A stretch of DNA of 64,000 nucleotides from an uncultured Bizionia sp. (GTDB lineage Bacteria; Bacteroidota; Bacteroidia; Flavobacteriales; Flavobacteriaceae): contig CANMCF010000005.1 of assembly GCA_947496215.1 (NCBI GenBank), forward strand, positions 62,001 to 126,000, given 5' to 3'. Made by a program: the position numbers and the translations under genes. This document shows positions 44,515-53,883 of the stretch, one piece after another. Each line of letters starts with the position of its first letter. Within the stretch, counting starts at the first letter, position 1. Below the pieces are notes generated by a model that saw nothing but the letters and a program-made list of their open reading frames with translations, did not search any database and had not been told where the DNA came from.

Positions 44515-44988
44515 TTAATCATTTCGCTGTGTACTCAATCTCATTTCAATCATATGCTTTTTGAAACCTGATTTTTCATAGGCTCTAATTGCTGGGGCAT
44601 TATCATTGTAGACTTCTAACCTTACCTCAAAAATGTTTTTGGATCTTGCCCAAGACATTAATTTTTCGGTTATTTCCTTTATGATGCCATTGCCTCTATA
44701 TTCTGGCTTGACATACATAAACCCCAAATAGGCATATTCATCATGTTTATGGTAATCTTTTGCCTTTACTACTTTTGCGTATCCAGATCCTACCACCTCA
44801 TTTTCATTATGTGCCACGATCACCTCCACCTCATTGGACAAGACATAGGCTTTGAGATCGTAGTAGCTTATGGGATCTGGCTTTAAAGTACTGTCGAAAG
44901 GACGTTCGGCCTTTATGATGCCTTGTTCAAAAGAAAGTAACGACGCTAGGTCGTCTATGGTCGCAGTTCTAAACTTGATGTCATACAT
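44515..44988 (-). CDS. GNAT-family N-acetyltransferase
   Basis: A 157-residue acetyl-CoA-dependent acetyltransferase. The fold is complete: N-terminal RTATIDDLASL, the acetyl-CoA loop PEYRGNGIIKEI (R/QxxGxG/A-type) around residues 98-109, and NDNAPAIRAYEKSGFKK near 125-141. The substrate is unknown. It starts 13 bases after trpA and is likely read with the trp operon, although no biochemical link is known. Confidence 0.9.
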   Translation of the reverse strand: MYDIKFRTATIDDLASLLSFEQGIIKAERPFDSTLKPDPISYYDLKAYVLSNEVEVIVAHNENEVVGSGYAKVVKAKDYHKHDEYAYLGFMYVKPEYRGNGIIKEITEKLMSWARSKNIFEVRLEVYNDNAPAIRAYEKSGFKKHMIEMRLSTQRND

Positions 44989-45001
44989 GGCTTTTTGATT
45001 T

Positions 45002-45766
45002 TTAGTTGATGATGTCTCTTACGAATTGGCTTATTTTTCCTACGCCTTTTGTGGTTAGGTGTTTGATGAATGCACTACCTATTATGGCACCTTTGGCATA
45101 TTGGGTTGCTTGCGTAAAGGTTTCATTGTTGGAAATGCCAAATCCAATGATTTGAGGATTCTTTAAGTTCATATCTGCAATACGTTTGAAGTATTGAGTT
45201 TGTTCTTTTCCAAACCCGCTGTTACTGCCCGTTACACTTGCACTACTTACCATATATATGAATCCATTGGAAATGGAGTCTATGAAACGGATGCGTTCGA
45301 CCGAGGTTTGTGGGGTTATTAAAAAGACGTTTGTCAATCCATATTTTTCAAATGTTGTCTTGTATTGCTCGTTGTATACATCGACGGGCAAGTCGGGGAT
45401 GATCAAACCATCTATGCCTATGTCTTGGCATTTCTTGCAAAACGCTTCGACACCATATTGTAACATCGGATTGAAATATCCCATTATGATTAGAGGAATC
45501 TCAACGGTCTCCCTTATGTTTTCGAGTTGATTGAAAAGGAGATTGGTTGTCATTCCATTTTTAAGAGCCTGTGTCGAGCTTTCTTGAATGGTTGGGCCAT
45601 CTGCCAAGGGGTCACTGAATGGCAACCCTATCTCTATCATGTCTACCCCATTCTTTTCCAAGTCTTGAATAATGGTAACTGTGTCGTCAATGTCTGGATA
45701 GCCGGCAGAAAAATATATCGATAATAACTTTTTATCGCCTTGTAGTTTTTTGTTTATTCTATTCAT
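45002..45766 (-). CDS. trpA: Tryptophan synthase alpha chain
   Basis: A 254-residue TIM barrel that cleaves indole-3-glycerol phosphate to indole, passed to TrpB. The catalytic Glu and Asp are in DMIEIGLPFSDPLADGPTIQ; the phosphate loop is GFGISNNET; the flexible loop is SSASVTGSNSG. The ATG at 45766 (MNRINKKL) is chosen over 45781; it overlaps the preceding gene by eight bases. trpA is separated from trpB by two unrelated lipoprotein genes, which is the oddity of this operon. Confidence 0.96.
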   Translation of the reverse strand: MNRINKKLQGDKKLLSIYFSAGYPDIDDTVTIIQDLEKNGVDMIEIGLPFSDPLADGPTIQESSTQALKNGMTTNLLFNQLENIRETVEIPLIIMGYFNPMLQYGVEAFCKKCQDIGIDGLIIPDLPVDVYNEQYKTTFEKYGLTNVFLITPQTSVERIRFIDSISNGFIYMVSSASVTGSNSGFGKEQTQYFKRIADMNLKNPQIIGFGISNNETFTQATQYAKGAIIGSAFIKHLTTKGVGKISQFVRDIIN

Positions 45767-46850
45767 TTCTAAATTCTTCACTCAATTTTATAAATACGTT
45801 TTTTTGTGCCTTGCTAAGATTGTCTGCTGTAAATATTGAAATTCCCTCAGCTCCTTTTTCCTTTGTCAATCTAATGGCTCTTTCCAAGTCTTCAGGATCT
45901 TTCAAGGCAGGAGCGTACAATCCAGAATGGATAGGGAAGTCGACATCTTTTACCCCTTGTTCCGTGGCGAAACCAATCCAATTGACATTCTCGCGATAGA
46001 AGTTGTTGTAGACCATGGGGTAGGCGGCATCCAAATTCCAATCGTTCCAAGCTTGCCTAACCATTTGCCTCGACATTTCTGGAAAAGGGAATACTGCGGC
46101 AGTTATTTTTTGTTCCTTCTCGTGAGCAATGTCCACTATTTCGTTGACCAATGATGTTATTGCATTCAAGCGGTATTGTCTCCATTCGGTACTTAATTCC
46201 GGGTGTTTGAAATCTTGGGGATCTTTGTCGAAAATGGCTTTGAAACCAGCCCTGGCAATTGGATGGTAACCATAATCGTATTCAGGCATTTCGGTGGATT
46301 GAACAATGTTGTATTTAGGTTGGAGGTCTGCACCTAGAATGACGTCGACATAGCGAACATAGTCCAAATGGATGGAGGCCAAGCCTTTTATATGGGTTAG
46401 TTTTCTAACGTTGTTCTTTATATGTTCTCGAGCTTCTGGATGAAAGGGACTCAACCATTGGTAATAATCCACATAGGCTCGATACTCCAAGGAGTTTTTC
46501 CCAGCCCTGTTTACAGCATACCATTCGGGGTGTTTGTTGGCAATGGTATCGTTGGGACGGTTTAGAGTCCATATCCAAGCATGGATTCTTATGTTTTTTT
46601 CAGCCGCCAGAGGTACTAGTTTTGTTAAGAAGTCGGGGCTTCCTGCCACAAGAGCTTCTGTTATGCCCAAAGAATCGTACAAGGCTAACTTGGTTTCCCA
46701 TTTGGCTTTGTCAAAAGGACCACTTGCTTTTGTCCAAGTTGCGAATGTGAATGTGGTCTTTACGACTTTTGGGGTTGTTTCGGAATGTTTTTGTTCCTTG
46801 TTGCATGAAAGCAACGCCAAGGTCAATAGGTATATGATTACTCTGTTCAT
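45759..46850 (-). CDS. Putative glycoside hydrolase-like (GHL10/DUF187-type) lipoprotein
   Basis: A 363-residue lipoprotein (signal MNRVIIYLLTLALLSCNKE). The body looks like a TIM-barrel of the glycosyl-hydrolase-like GHL10 type: VVKTTFTFATWTKAS, KNIRIHAWIWTLNRPN, the HLDYVRYVD strand with acidic residues, TAAVFPFPEM, and AAYPMVYNNFY. These are the usual positions of active-site acids, but the reaction is unknown. It sits inside the trp operon: four bases of overlap (ATGA) with the CBM9-like gene and eight with trpA. It is probably exported and acts with the CBM9-like protein on glycans or glycosides. Confidence 0.8.
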   Translation of the reverse strand: MNRVIIYLLTLALLSCNKEQKHSETTPKVVKTTFTFATWTKASGPFDKAKWETKLALYDSLGITEALVAGSPDFLTKLVPLAAEKNIRIHAWIWTLNRPNDTIANKHPEWYAVNRAGKNSLEYRAYVDYYQWLSPFHPEAREHIKNNVRKLTHIKGLASIHLDYVRYVDVILGADLQPKYNIVQSTEMPEYDYGYHPIARAGFKAIFDKDPQDFKHPELSTEWRQYRLNAITSLVNEIVDIAHEKEQKITAAVFPFPEMSRQMVRQAWNDWNLDAAYPMVYNNFYRENVNWIGFATEQGVKDVDFPIHSGLYAPALKDPEDLERAIRLTKEKGAEGISIFTADNLSKAQKNVFIKLSEEFRNE

Positions 46851-47944
46851 AATGTTTTTAATGTCCCTTCGTTGTTTATGAAATGAATGCGATTTTTGTC
46901 TTTGTTTTCAATGCTGAACTCAAAACCAACATTTGTTTTGTAAAATGTGGCTTGTTTCGTTTTTCCCTCAGAAAAGGAGACATCGATGATTTGGGTATGA
47001 CCATATTCGTTATCCAGAACATGCTTTAAATCCCCATACCTAGTTTTTCTAAACAAGGCATAAAGAATTTGCTTGTCAAGTAAGTCTTCGTCTTCAATGA
47101 AGGCGATGTCCTTGGAGGATGATGCTTCTGTGAATTGTAAATAGCCCCATTTTTCTGGCTCATGCATATTTATGACGTTTTGGCTGCTCCAAACCCAATT
47201 GTATTCCCTCAGGTATTTGTCATTTTCTTTTTTACGATCGTATCTATTGTTTTCAATGTCATGGTCCCATTGTACGCGAGAAAAATTAAGGCGCCATTGT
47301 TCGCCTTCCTTAGGAATGCCTTTTGGTCCTTTCCTAAGTCTTGTAAGCGGTTTTAGCGGAATGGCCATTTCTATTGTCCAAAGGGAGTCCAAGTCCGTAG
47401 GGTTGTTTAAGGTGCCGTGAATTTTTACGGCAGTTTTCAATTCATCCAAATTCCATTCGAAGTTGGCTTTTCCTCCAACGCGATATGGTTTGTCCAAAAA
47501 TAAATCCCAAACGGTATTCAAGGCATTTATTTCGATCTCTCCATAGCCTGTTCCTGCTCCAGAAGGATCGATGAAGACCTCGAAGTCATTGTTGTAGTAT
47601 ATGATGGTATCCCTTTGCTTCAAGTTTCCCCATATGTGAGGTTCTTTCAATTCTGAATACACATATAGGTAACTATCATCCCAAAGCATTTTCACCTTTG
47701 TGTCGAATTTAGGTGTTTTTTCACCTTCTATGTCTATGAAGTCATCCGTATATGAGGCCAAATCCCAAGATGGTTCCATACTATTCCCATCAATGATCAA
47801 TGGTTCTTTTACTTTGGATACGATGTAGTTCTTTGGAGTCACGATGTCTACAGAAACATCCACAGATAGGATGGAATCGCTTTCTTTCTTGTTTGCGCAA
47901 GAGAAATAAAAAAGCAGTATTGATAGAATGGCTAGCTGTTTCAT
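46847..47944 (-). CDS. CBM9-like carbohydrate-binding family lipoprotein
   Basis: A 365-residue protein. The ATG at 47944 gives a lipoprotein signal (KQLAILSILLFYFSCANK); the frame is open further but overlaps trpB. A CBM9-type domain covers about 50-270: IDGNSMEPSWDLASYT at its start, VKMLWDDSYLYVYSELKEPHIWG, the NNDFEVFIDPSG edge strand, AMEIAIP-type segment (WTIEMAIPLKPL), and GEQWRLNFSRVQWD. Such domains bind carbohydrate ends and occur in uncharacterised outer-membrane proteins. One base separates it from trpB and it overlaps the GHL10-like gene by four. Function with the barrel protein is inferred only. Confidence 0.85.
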   Translation of the reverse strand: MKQLAILSILLFYFSCANKKESDSILSVDVSVDIVTPKNYIVSKVKEPLIIDGNSMEPSWDLASYTDDFIDIEGEKTPKFDTKVKMLWDDSYLYVYSELKEPHIWGNLKQRDTIIYYNNDFEVFIDPSGAGTGYGEIEINALNTVWDLFLDKPYRVGGKANFEWNLDELKTAVKIHGTLNNPTDLDSLWTIEMAIPLKPLTRLRKGPKGIPKEGEQWRLNFSRVQWDHDIENNRYDRKKENDKYLREYNWVWSSQNVINMHEPEKWGYLQFTEASSSKDIAFIEDEDLLDKQILYALFRKTRYGDLKHVLDNEYGHTQIIDVSFSEGKTKQATFYKTNVGFEFSIENKDKNRIHFINNEGTLKTL

Positions 47945-47945
47945 C

Positions 47946-49133
47946 TTATAATTTGAAATAGTCGATGTAGTTTTGCAAATCTTTGTCTCCACGACCTGAT
48001 AGATTAATTATCACGACATCGTCTGGTTTGAAATTCTTTTGATCCAAAATGGCCAATGAGTGTGATGTTTCGATTGCAGGTATTATACCTTCCAATTTGC
48101 TCAACCTCAAACCGGCAGTCATTGCTTCATCATCTGTAATGGATATGAATTCGGCTCGACCTGTTTTGTACAAGTGCGCATGCATTGGTCCAACACCAGG
48201 GTAATCCAATCCTGCCGAAATGGAATAGGGTTCTGTTATTTGTCCGTCATTGGTTTGCATCAACAAAGTCTTACTGCCGTGAATTATTCCTTCTTTGCCC
48301 AATACCGAAGTGGCAGCACTCTCTCCGGAATGAATTCCTTTTCCGGCAGCTTCTACTGCAATCAACTTTACATTGGTGTCTTCCAAGTAATGATAAAAGG
48401 CACCGGCAGCATTACTACCTCCACCTACGCAAGCTACCACATAATCCGGAGTTGAGCGTCCTTCCTTCTCTTGCAATTGCCATTGCATTTCTTCTGAGAC
48501 CACAGCTTGAAAGCGAGCAACCATATCTGGGTAGGGATGAGGGCCAACGACGCTTCCAATGATGTAGTGGGTGTCTACGGGGTTGTTTATCCAATCTCTT
48601 ATGGCTTCGTTCGTTGCATCCTTCAGTGTGCGACTTCCCGACAATGCAGGAACAACCTTTGCGCCTAGCATTTTCATTCTGGCAACATTTGGCGCTTGTC
48701 TTGCTATGTCGATCTCTCCCATGTATACGATACATTCCATTCCCATCAAGGCGCATACAGTAGCTGTAGCCACACCGTGTTGACCTGCTCCTGTTTCCGC
48801 GATGATTCGTTTTTTTCCAAGACGTTGGGCCATCAGGATTTGTCCAATGGTATTGTTCACCTTGTGAGCTCCTGTATGGTTAAGGTCTTCGCGTTTCAGG
48901 TAGATCTTGGTGTTGTATTTTTCGCTTAGGCGCTTTGCAAGGTATAAGGGGGATGGTCTACCCACGTAATCTTTCAGTAATTGATCAAACTCTTCCTTAA
49001 AAGAAGGATCTGCCATCACCTTTAAGTAATTTTGACGTAGTTCCTCTACATTCGGGTAAAGCATTTCTGGAATGTATGCACCTCCAAACTCTCCGTAATA
49101 GCCTTTTTCATCAATGTTATACTCCATAACCAT
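47946..49133 (-). CDS. trpB: Tryptophan synthase beta chain
   Basis: A 395-residue PLP enzyme joining indole and serine. The PLP lysine is K91 in HTGAHKVNN; the phosphate-binding loop is [10 protein letters not shown]; the catalytic Glu is in [16 protein letters not shown] at the N terminus marks the TrpB1 type. Two starts (49133 and 49127, MEYNIDEKG) are possible; either overlaps the end of trpF by 11-17 bases. Directly followed by the inserted lipoprotein genes. Confidence 0.97.
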   Translation of the reverse strand: MVMEYNIDEKGYYGEFGGAYIPEMLYPNVEELRQNYLKVMADPSFKEEFDQLLKDYVGRPSPLYLAKRLSEKYNTKIYLKREDLNHTGAHKVNNTIGQILMAQRLGKKRIIAETGAGQHGVATATVCALMGMECIVYMGEIDIARQAPNVARMKMLGAKVVPALSGSRTLKDATNEAIRDWINNPVDTHYIIGSVVGPHPYPDMVARFQAVVSEEMQWQLQEKEGRSTPDYVVACVGGGSNAAGAFYHYLEDTNVKLIAVEAAGKGIHSGESAATSVLGKEGIIHGSKTLLMQTNDGQITEPYSISAGLDYPGVGPMHAHLYKTGRAEFISITDDEAMTAGLRLSKLEGIIPAIETSHSLAILDQKNFKPDDVVIINLSGRGDKDLQNYIDYFKL

Positions 49134-49752
49134 GTCTTATCAATTGGTATTTGAAATCTTTTAATTTTTTTAAATCTTTAAAGCCTGATGCCGTTTCGAA
49201 CTTGCTATTCAAATCCAGGGTGCAACATAAATCGGATTCTGGCCTTTTAAGGAACAATAGTAGGGCATCCAATTCATTTGGACCAATGCCTCCACTTAGG
49301 AAATAAGATTTGTTTGAATTGTATTTTTTCAACACGTTCCAATTGAAGGTATATCCATTGCCACCTGGTTCTTTCCCTTTGGTATCAAACAGGTAATAGT
49401 TGCAAACATCCTCATATGGTTCCAAAACCTTGAAGTCAAACTGGTTCTTGATAGAAAATACCTTGATCACTATCATGTCATGATCTTGAAGCTTTGCACA
49501 TAACTCAGGTGTTTCCTGTCCGTGCAATTGCACACCTTGCAAATCGTATTTTTCAATTTTGTCCAGTATGTAATCGAGTTTTGCATTGACGAATACACCA
49601 ATCTTTTTTATGCCTTCTGGCAAGTTTGGCATTTCGACATTGAAATAACGAGGTGATTTCTCATAGAAAATGAACCCCAAGTAATCAGGTTGCAATTCAG
49701 CAACATCCAAGATGTTGTTTTCGAGTTTCATTCCGCAGATTTTTAGTTTCAT
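49117..49752 (-). CDS. trpF: Phosphoribosylanthranilate isomerase
   Basis: A 211-residue TIM barrel that converts PRA to CdRP. The catalytic Cys and Asp of the family are in KLKICGM and [19 protein letters not shown] and SGGIGPNEL (phosphate loop) are present. It overlaps trpB and follows trpC by 52 bases, with a separate gene for each instead of a TrpCF fusion. Confidence 0.95.
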   Translation of the reverse strand: MKLKICGMKLENNILDVAELQPDYLGFIFYEKSPRYFNVEMPNLPEGIKKIGVFVNAKLDYILDKIEKYDLQGVQLHGQETPELCAKLQDHDMIVIKVFSIKNQFDFKVLEPYEDVCNYYLFDTKGKEPGGNGYTFNWNVLKKYNSNKSYFLSGGIGPNELDALLLFLKRPESDLCCTLDLNSKFETASGFKDLKKLKDFKYQLIRHGYGV

Positions 49753-49804
49753 CTGTTTGTGTTTTTTGTTTTGATTTCCTGCCCAAGCAGAAATTATAAA
49801 TTGT

Positions 49805-50587
49805 CTATTTCAATTGTTCTATGAACTGTTTGGCACTTTCACCGGCATTGTCCGTTTTCATGAAGTTTTCACCTATCAAGAAGCCTTTGTATCCATAAGC
49901 CTTCAATTCTCTTATGGCTTCAACACTACTGATGCCGCTTTCGGATACCTTCATAAAATCATCAGGTATCAATGTACTCAACGTTTTGCTGGTTTCTAGG
50001 CTAACATCGAATGTTTTCAAGTTTCTATTGTTTACTCCCAGCATATCCAAACTTGGCATTATGGACTTTTGCAATTCCTCTTCATTGTGAACTTCCAACA
50101 GGACATCCAAATGTAGTTGCTTCGCAAATTCTGAAAATTGTTTTATTTCGGACTTGCTCAAAATAGCAGCAATCAATAAAATAACATCAGCTCCGTAAGC
50201 CTTGGCTTCCAATATTTGATATTCGTCTATTATGAATTCCTTTCTAAGCAAAGGTAAATCACAACTAGCTCTGGCAGTTAGTAGATCGTCCAATGAACCA
50301 CCGAAATATTTAGTGTCCGTCAAGACGGACATACCGGATACTCCAGCATCTTCATAACCTTTCGCGACATCGAAAACATTGAAGTCCTGATTTATGATGG
50401 CCTTGGAAGGCGAACGTCTCTTATGTTCTGCAATAATTCCCGAATGGCTTCCTCTCAGTTGTTTTGCCAATGAAACCGTTTCTCTTTCAAATAGAATGGA
50501 TTGTTCCAATTGTGTCACTGGAATCAATGTTTTTCGTAAAGCGACTTCTTTGCGTTTATCTATTACTATACGCTCTAATATGTCCAT
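49805..50587 (-). CDS. trpC: Indole-3-glycerol phosphate synthase
   Basis: A 260-residue TIM barrel that closes the indole ring from CdRP. Conserved blocks: IAEHKRRSPSKA (catalytic Lys), SVLTDTKYFGGSLDDL, LLRKEFIIDEYQI (catalytic Lys), ADVILLIAA, LLEVHNEEE, GVNNRNLKTF and VSESGISS. Normal length, third enzyme of the operon between trpD and trpF. Confidence 0.97.
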   Translation of the reverse strand: MDILERIVIDKRKEVALRKTLIPVTQLEQSILFERETVSLAKQLRGSHSGIIAEHKRRSPSKAIINQDFNVFDVAKGYEDAGVSGMSVLTDTKYFGGSLDDLLTARASCDLPLLRKEFIIDEYQILEAKAYGADVILLIAAILSKSEIKQFSEFAKQLHLDVLLEVHNEEELQKSIMPSLDMLGVNNRNLKTFDVSLETSKTLSTLIPDDFMKVSESGISSVEAIRELKAYGYKGFLIGENFMKTDNAGESAKQFIEQLK

Positions 50588-50617
50588 TGTTAATTTTGAC
50601 TCTTTTTTATGGTTTTG

Positions 50618-51610
50618 TTATCTGCTCAATTCTATCAGTTTCTTCAAACAGGTTCTTGCTTCCCCTTTCAGCAAGGATTCTTTGGCTAGTTGAAACCCTT
50701 CTTTATGATCTATTTGCTTGGCTGTGGCAATTGCCAAACCTGCATTGGCACAAACGACGTTGTTTTGTACTTCGGTACCAAGCCCATTTATGATGTCTGT
50801 AAATATCCTAGCAGAGGATTCCACTGTGTCTCCACCAAAAATGTCATCTTGTTCAACTTGATTTACATCAAGATCCTTGGGTGTCAACATCGTTTCGGAT
50901 GTGTTTGAAATGATCTTGGTATTTCCTGTCAATGAAATTTCATCATAGCCATCCAAGGCGTGGACAATGCTATAGTTCTTATCTGTATTTTGATATAGGT
51001 AGCTATATAGCCTCTGTAATTCCAGATTGAAAACTCCCACCATTTGGTTTTTTGGAAAAGATGGATTGACCATTGGGCCCAACATGTTGAAAAAGGTCTT
51101 AACACCCAATTCTTTCCTTATGGGAGCTACGTTTTTCATGGCTGGGTGAAATAAGGGAGCATGTAATACACAGATACCTGCTTCGTCTATGGCCTTTTGC
51201 AAGAAACTCTCATCATTGGTGAATTTAATCCCCAAATGTTCCATTACGTTGGATGAACCACAGGCGGAGGATACACCATAATTACCATGTTTAGCTACCT
51301 TTACTCCAGCTCCAGCCGTAACGAAGGAGGATAGAGTGGAAATGTTGAAAGTGTCTTTTCCGTCACCTCCAGTACCACATAGATCTATTGCATTGAAACC
51401 TGAAAGGTCCACGGGAATGCATAATTCCAACAAGGCATCCCTAAAACCTTGAAGCTCTTCTAGTGTGATGCTTCGCATCATGAAAACGGTGAGGAAAGAA
51501 GCGATTTGGCTTTGGTTGTATTCACCTCTGGAAATATTGACCAAAACACTTTTTGCTTCTTGGCTGCATATGTTTTCTTGATTTATGAGTCTATTTAATA
51601 AGTGTTTCAT
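50618..51610 (-). CDS. trpD: Anthranilate phosphoribosyltransferase
   Basis: A 330-residue class III phosphoribosyltransferase that couples anthranilate to PRPP. The PRPP loop CGTGGDGKDTFNIST and the KHGNYGVSSACGSSNVMEHLG block are present, as is the HPAMKNVAPIRKELG anthranilate-site region. The ATG at 51610 (MKHLLNRL) is chosen; a longer frame adds 13 poorly conserved residues. The gap to trpG is 81 bases. Confidence 0.96.
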   Translation of the reverse strand: MKHLLNRLINQENICSQEAKSVLVNISRGEYNQSQIASFLTVFMMRSITLEELQGFRDALLELCIPVDLSGFNAIDLCGTGGDGKDTFNISTLSSFVTAGAGVKVAKHGNYGVSSACGSSNVMEHLGIKFTNDESFLQKAIDEAGICVLHAPLFHPAMKNVAPIRKELGVKTFFNMLGPMVNPSFPKNQMVGVFNLELQRLYSYLYQNTDKNYSIVHALDGYDEISLTGNTKIISNTSETMLTPKDLDVNQVEQDDIFGGDTVESSARIFTDIINGLGTEVQNNVVCANAGLAIATAKQIDHKEGFQLAKESLLKGEARTCLKKLIELSR

Positions 51611-51691
51611 GAAAAACTTGTTTTTCATTTCCACAAAAGTGGAAATCATAATGTTTTATTTTATCTTATCTAGCCTTGTGTGTCGTATTGA

Positions 51692-52258
51692 CTACAAATT
51701 TATCCAATTTTCTAAAATTTGTTTTCCGTTTGGAGTCAATACGGATTCCGGATGGTATTGTACCCCTCTAACATCATAGACCTTGTGACGTAGGGACATG
51801 ACTTGTCCATTGCAATCGAAAGAGGTTGCTTCTAATTGGTCTGGTAAATTTGCATCTACAACCCAAGAATGATAACGCCCTACCTCAATTGTTTTCTCTA
51901 GTCCTTTAAAAAGTTGTTCATCGTCTACAGTGATGTCAACTTCAGTTGCAATGCCATGGAAAACGGTATCCAAATTTATTAATGTACCCCCAAAGACTTC
52001 CCCAATGGCTTGTTGTCCCAAACAAACGCCAAGTATGCTTTTTGTTGCGGCATATTGCTTTATTATGGATTTCAACAACCCAGCCTCATCAGGGATTCCT
52101 GGGCCTGGAGACAGTACTATCTTTTCGAAGGCGTCTACTTCTTCCAAGGTTAGTTTATCGTTTCGCTTTACTGTGACTTCACAATCGAGGTCTTCTAAAT
52201 AATGTACCAAGTTGTACGTAAAACTGTCGTAATTATCTATAACTAATACTTTTTTCAT
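51692..52258 (-). CDS. trpG: Anthranilate synthase component II (glutamine amidotransferase)
   Basis: A 188-residue class I amidotransferase that supplies ammonia to TrpE. The oxyanion region SPGPGIPDEAG, the nucleophile C79 in GVCLGQQAIG and the HPE dyad in YHPESVLTP are intact. It is not fused to trpD. In some bacteria this subunit also serves PabB; no pab gene is present here. Confidence 0.96.
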   Translation of the reverse strand: MKKVLVIDNYDSFTYNLVHYLEDLDCEVTVKRNDKLTLEEVDAFEKIVLSPGPGIPDEAGLLKSIIKQYAATKSILGVCLGQQAIGEVFGGTLINLDTVFHGIATEVDITVDDEQLFKGLEKTIEVGRYHSWVVDANLPDQLEATSFDCNGQVMSLRHKVYDVRGVQYHPESVLTPNGKQILENWINL

Positions 52259-52299
52259 CTCTATTCTACACCCTTTCGATTCAAAAGGGATTTTTATGA

Positions 52300-53697
52300 T
52301 TAAATGTCTTTGGCTAACTCAATGGCTTTTGTAAGTGCACCTAGTTTGTTGTACACTTCTTGGAGCTCGTTGTCAGGGTTAGATCTTGATACCAATCCTG
52401 CCCCAGCTTGCCAATGCAATTCGTGATTCTTACTTAAGAATGTCCTAATCATGATGGCATGGTTGTAATTGCCATCAAAATCCATGAAGCCAATGGCTCC
52501 TCCATAAAAAGCTCGACTGGTTTTCTCATACCTTTCGATGAGTTGCATGGCTTTATGTTTTGGTGCACCACTCAAGGTTCCTGCAGGAAAGGTGTCAGCC
52601 ACGACTTCCATGGTTGGTGTGTTGTCGTGCACCTTTCCAGTAACTTTGCTTACCAAGTGTATGACATGGGAGAAAAACTGGGTTTCCCTATAGGTTTGTA
52701 CCTTCACTTGACTTCCGTGCCTACTCAAATCGTTTCTTGCCAAATCCACCAACATGACATGTTCTGCATTTTCTTTTTCGTCTTGTGCTAGTTGTTTTGC
52801 CAGTTCTGCATCCTTTTCGTCATTTCCCGTACGTCTGAATGTTCCTGCTATGGGATGTATTTCGGCTATGCCATCGGAAACGACCAATTGGGCCTCTGGT
52901 GAACTTCCGAAAATCTTGAAATCGCCATAGTCGAAATAGAAGAGGTAAGGGGATGGGTTTATGCTACGTAAGGCTCTATATACATTGAACTCGTCTCCTT
53001 TGAATCGTTGTGAGAACTTCTTTGACAATACCAATTGGAAAACATCACCTCTGGCACAATGTTTCTTTGCCAACTCCACATGTGCTTTGTATTCGTCGTC
53101 CGTTAGATTGGAGGATATTTCAGAGTCTGTGGCAAAATTGTAGGAAGCATAGTTCTTCGATTTTATGAGATGTAGGACATCTTCTATGTTGCTGGCATTG
53201 TCGTTGAAGCAATGTGCAAAGATGTAAGCTTCGTTTTTAAAGTGGTTTATTGCTATTATGTTTTGGTATACGGCATAGTAAATGTCTGGTATGTCAAGTG
53301 AATTTGGTTTTTTTGAGATTTCAACATCTTCAAAGTATTTTACGGCATCATAGGCGGTATAACCAAAAATACCATTGTTTATGAATTTGAACTTTTCTTC
53401 TGAAGCTACTTTGAATCGTTTCGTGAACTTATGAATTCTTTCGATTACATTCTTGGTTCTGTTCGATAAGGAACTACCATCGGGAAATGTTTCCGTTATG
53501 GTATCTTGGGTAACCTTGATGGATGCGATGGGATTGAAGCATATATAGGAGAAACTGTTGTCGTTTGCGTGGTAATCGCTACTTTCCAAAAGGATGCTAT
53601 TCGGAAACTTGTCACGTATTTTCAAGTAGATGCTAACCGGAGTTATCGTATCTGCCAATATTTTTTTGTAATGTGTGTATAGACTAAAGGTCTTCAT
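52300..53697 (-). CDS. trpE: Anthranilate synthase component I
   Basis: A 465-residue chorismate-using enzyme, the first committed step of Trp synthesis. N-terminal SILLESSDY carries the LLES element that binds tryptophan for feedback inhibition. The C-terminal chorismate-binding domain has DVFQLVLSKKFSQ, IHPIAGTFRRTGNDEKDAELA, EHVMLVDLARNDL, FPAGTLSGAPKHKAM and YGGAIGFMDFDG. It is the first structural gene of trpEGDCFB(x2)A and lies downstream of the leader peptide and attenuator. Confidence 0.97.
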   Translation of the reverse strand: MKTFSLYTHYKKILADTITPVSIYLKIRDKFPNSILLESSDYHANDNSFSYICFNPIASIKVTQDTITETFPDGSSLSNRTKNVIERIHKFTKRFKVASEEKFKFINNGIFGYTAYDAVKYFEDVEISKKPNSLDIPDIYYAVYQNIIAINHFKNEAYIFAHCFNDNASNIEDVLHLIKSKNYASYNFATDSEISSNLTDDEYKAHVELAKKHCARGDVFQLVLSKKFSQRFKGDEFNVYRALRSINPSPYLFYFDYGDFKIFGSSPEAQLVVSDGIAEIHPIAGTFRRTGNDEKDAELAKQLAQDEKENAEHVMLVDLARNDLSRHGSQVKVQTYRETQFFSHVIHLVSKVTGKVHDNTPTMEVVADTFPAGTLSGAPKHKAMQLIERYEKTSRAFYGGAIGFMDFDGNYNHAIMIRTFLSKNHELHWQAGAGLVSRSNPDNELQEVYNKLGALTKAIELAKDI

Positions 53698-53743
53698 AAT
53701 TTCATTAAACGGTTAAGGTTCTGAAAACAAATCCAGAATACAA

Positions 53744-53773
53744 AAAAGGCTTGTCGTGAATGACAAGCCTTTT
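53744..53773 (-). terminator. trp attenuator terminator
   Basis: A 12-bp stem (arms 53744-53755 and 53762-53773) with a 6-nt loop and a run of six U in the minus-strand RNA, located between the leader peptide and trpE. The loop plus the start of the 3' arm (53754-53760) is complementary over seven bases to the end of the leader ORF (53808-53814), which offers a competing pairing. Confidence 0.88.
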
Positions 53774-53803
53774 GTATTTTTAATTTAAAATATACCTATA
53801 GGT

Positions 53804-53866
53804 TTAGTTCACGAATTTGTTTTTTCGAGAGCTCCACCACCAAGTATTATTTAAAGTTGTATTCAT
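53804..53866 (-). CDS. trpL: trp operon leader peptide
   Basis: A 20-residue ORF (MNTTLNNTWWWSSRKNKFVN) with three consecutive UGG codons at 53834-53842. It lies 18 bases downstream of a canonical promoter box and 31 bases before the attenuator terminator, ahead of trpE. Three Trp in 20 residues is the standard signature of a leader peptide whose translation senses charged tRNA-Trp. With low tryptophan the ribosome would stall at these codons and leave the RNA at 53808-53814 free to pair with the terminator loop; with ample tryptophan the ribosome would cover it and the terminator would form. The mechanism is inferred from sequence; the coding elements are directly visible. Confidence 0.9.
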   Translation of the reverse strand: MNTTLNNTWWWSSRKNKFVN

Positions 53867-53883
53867 AAATTTATTATAAAAAT

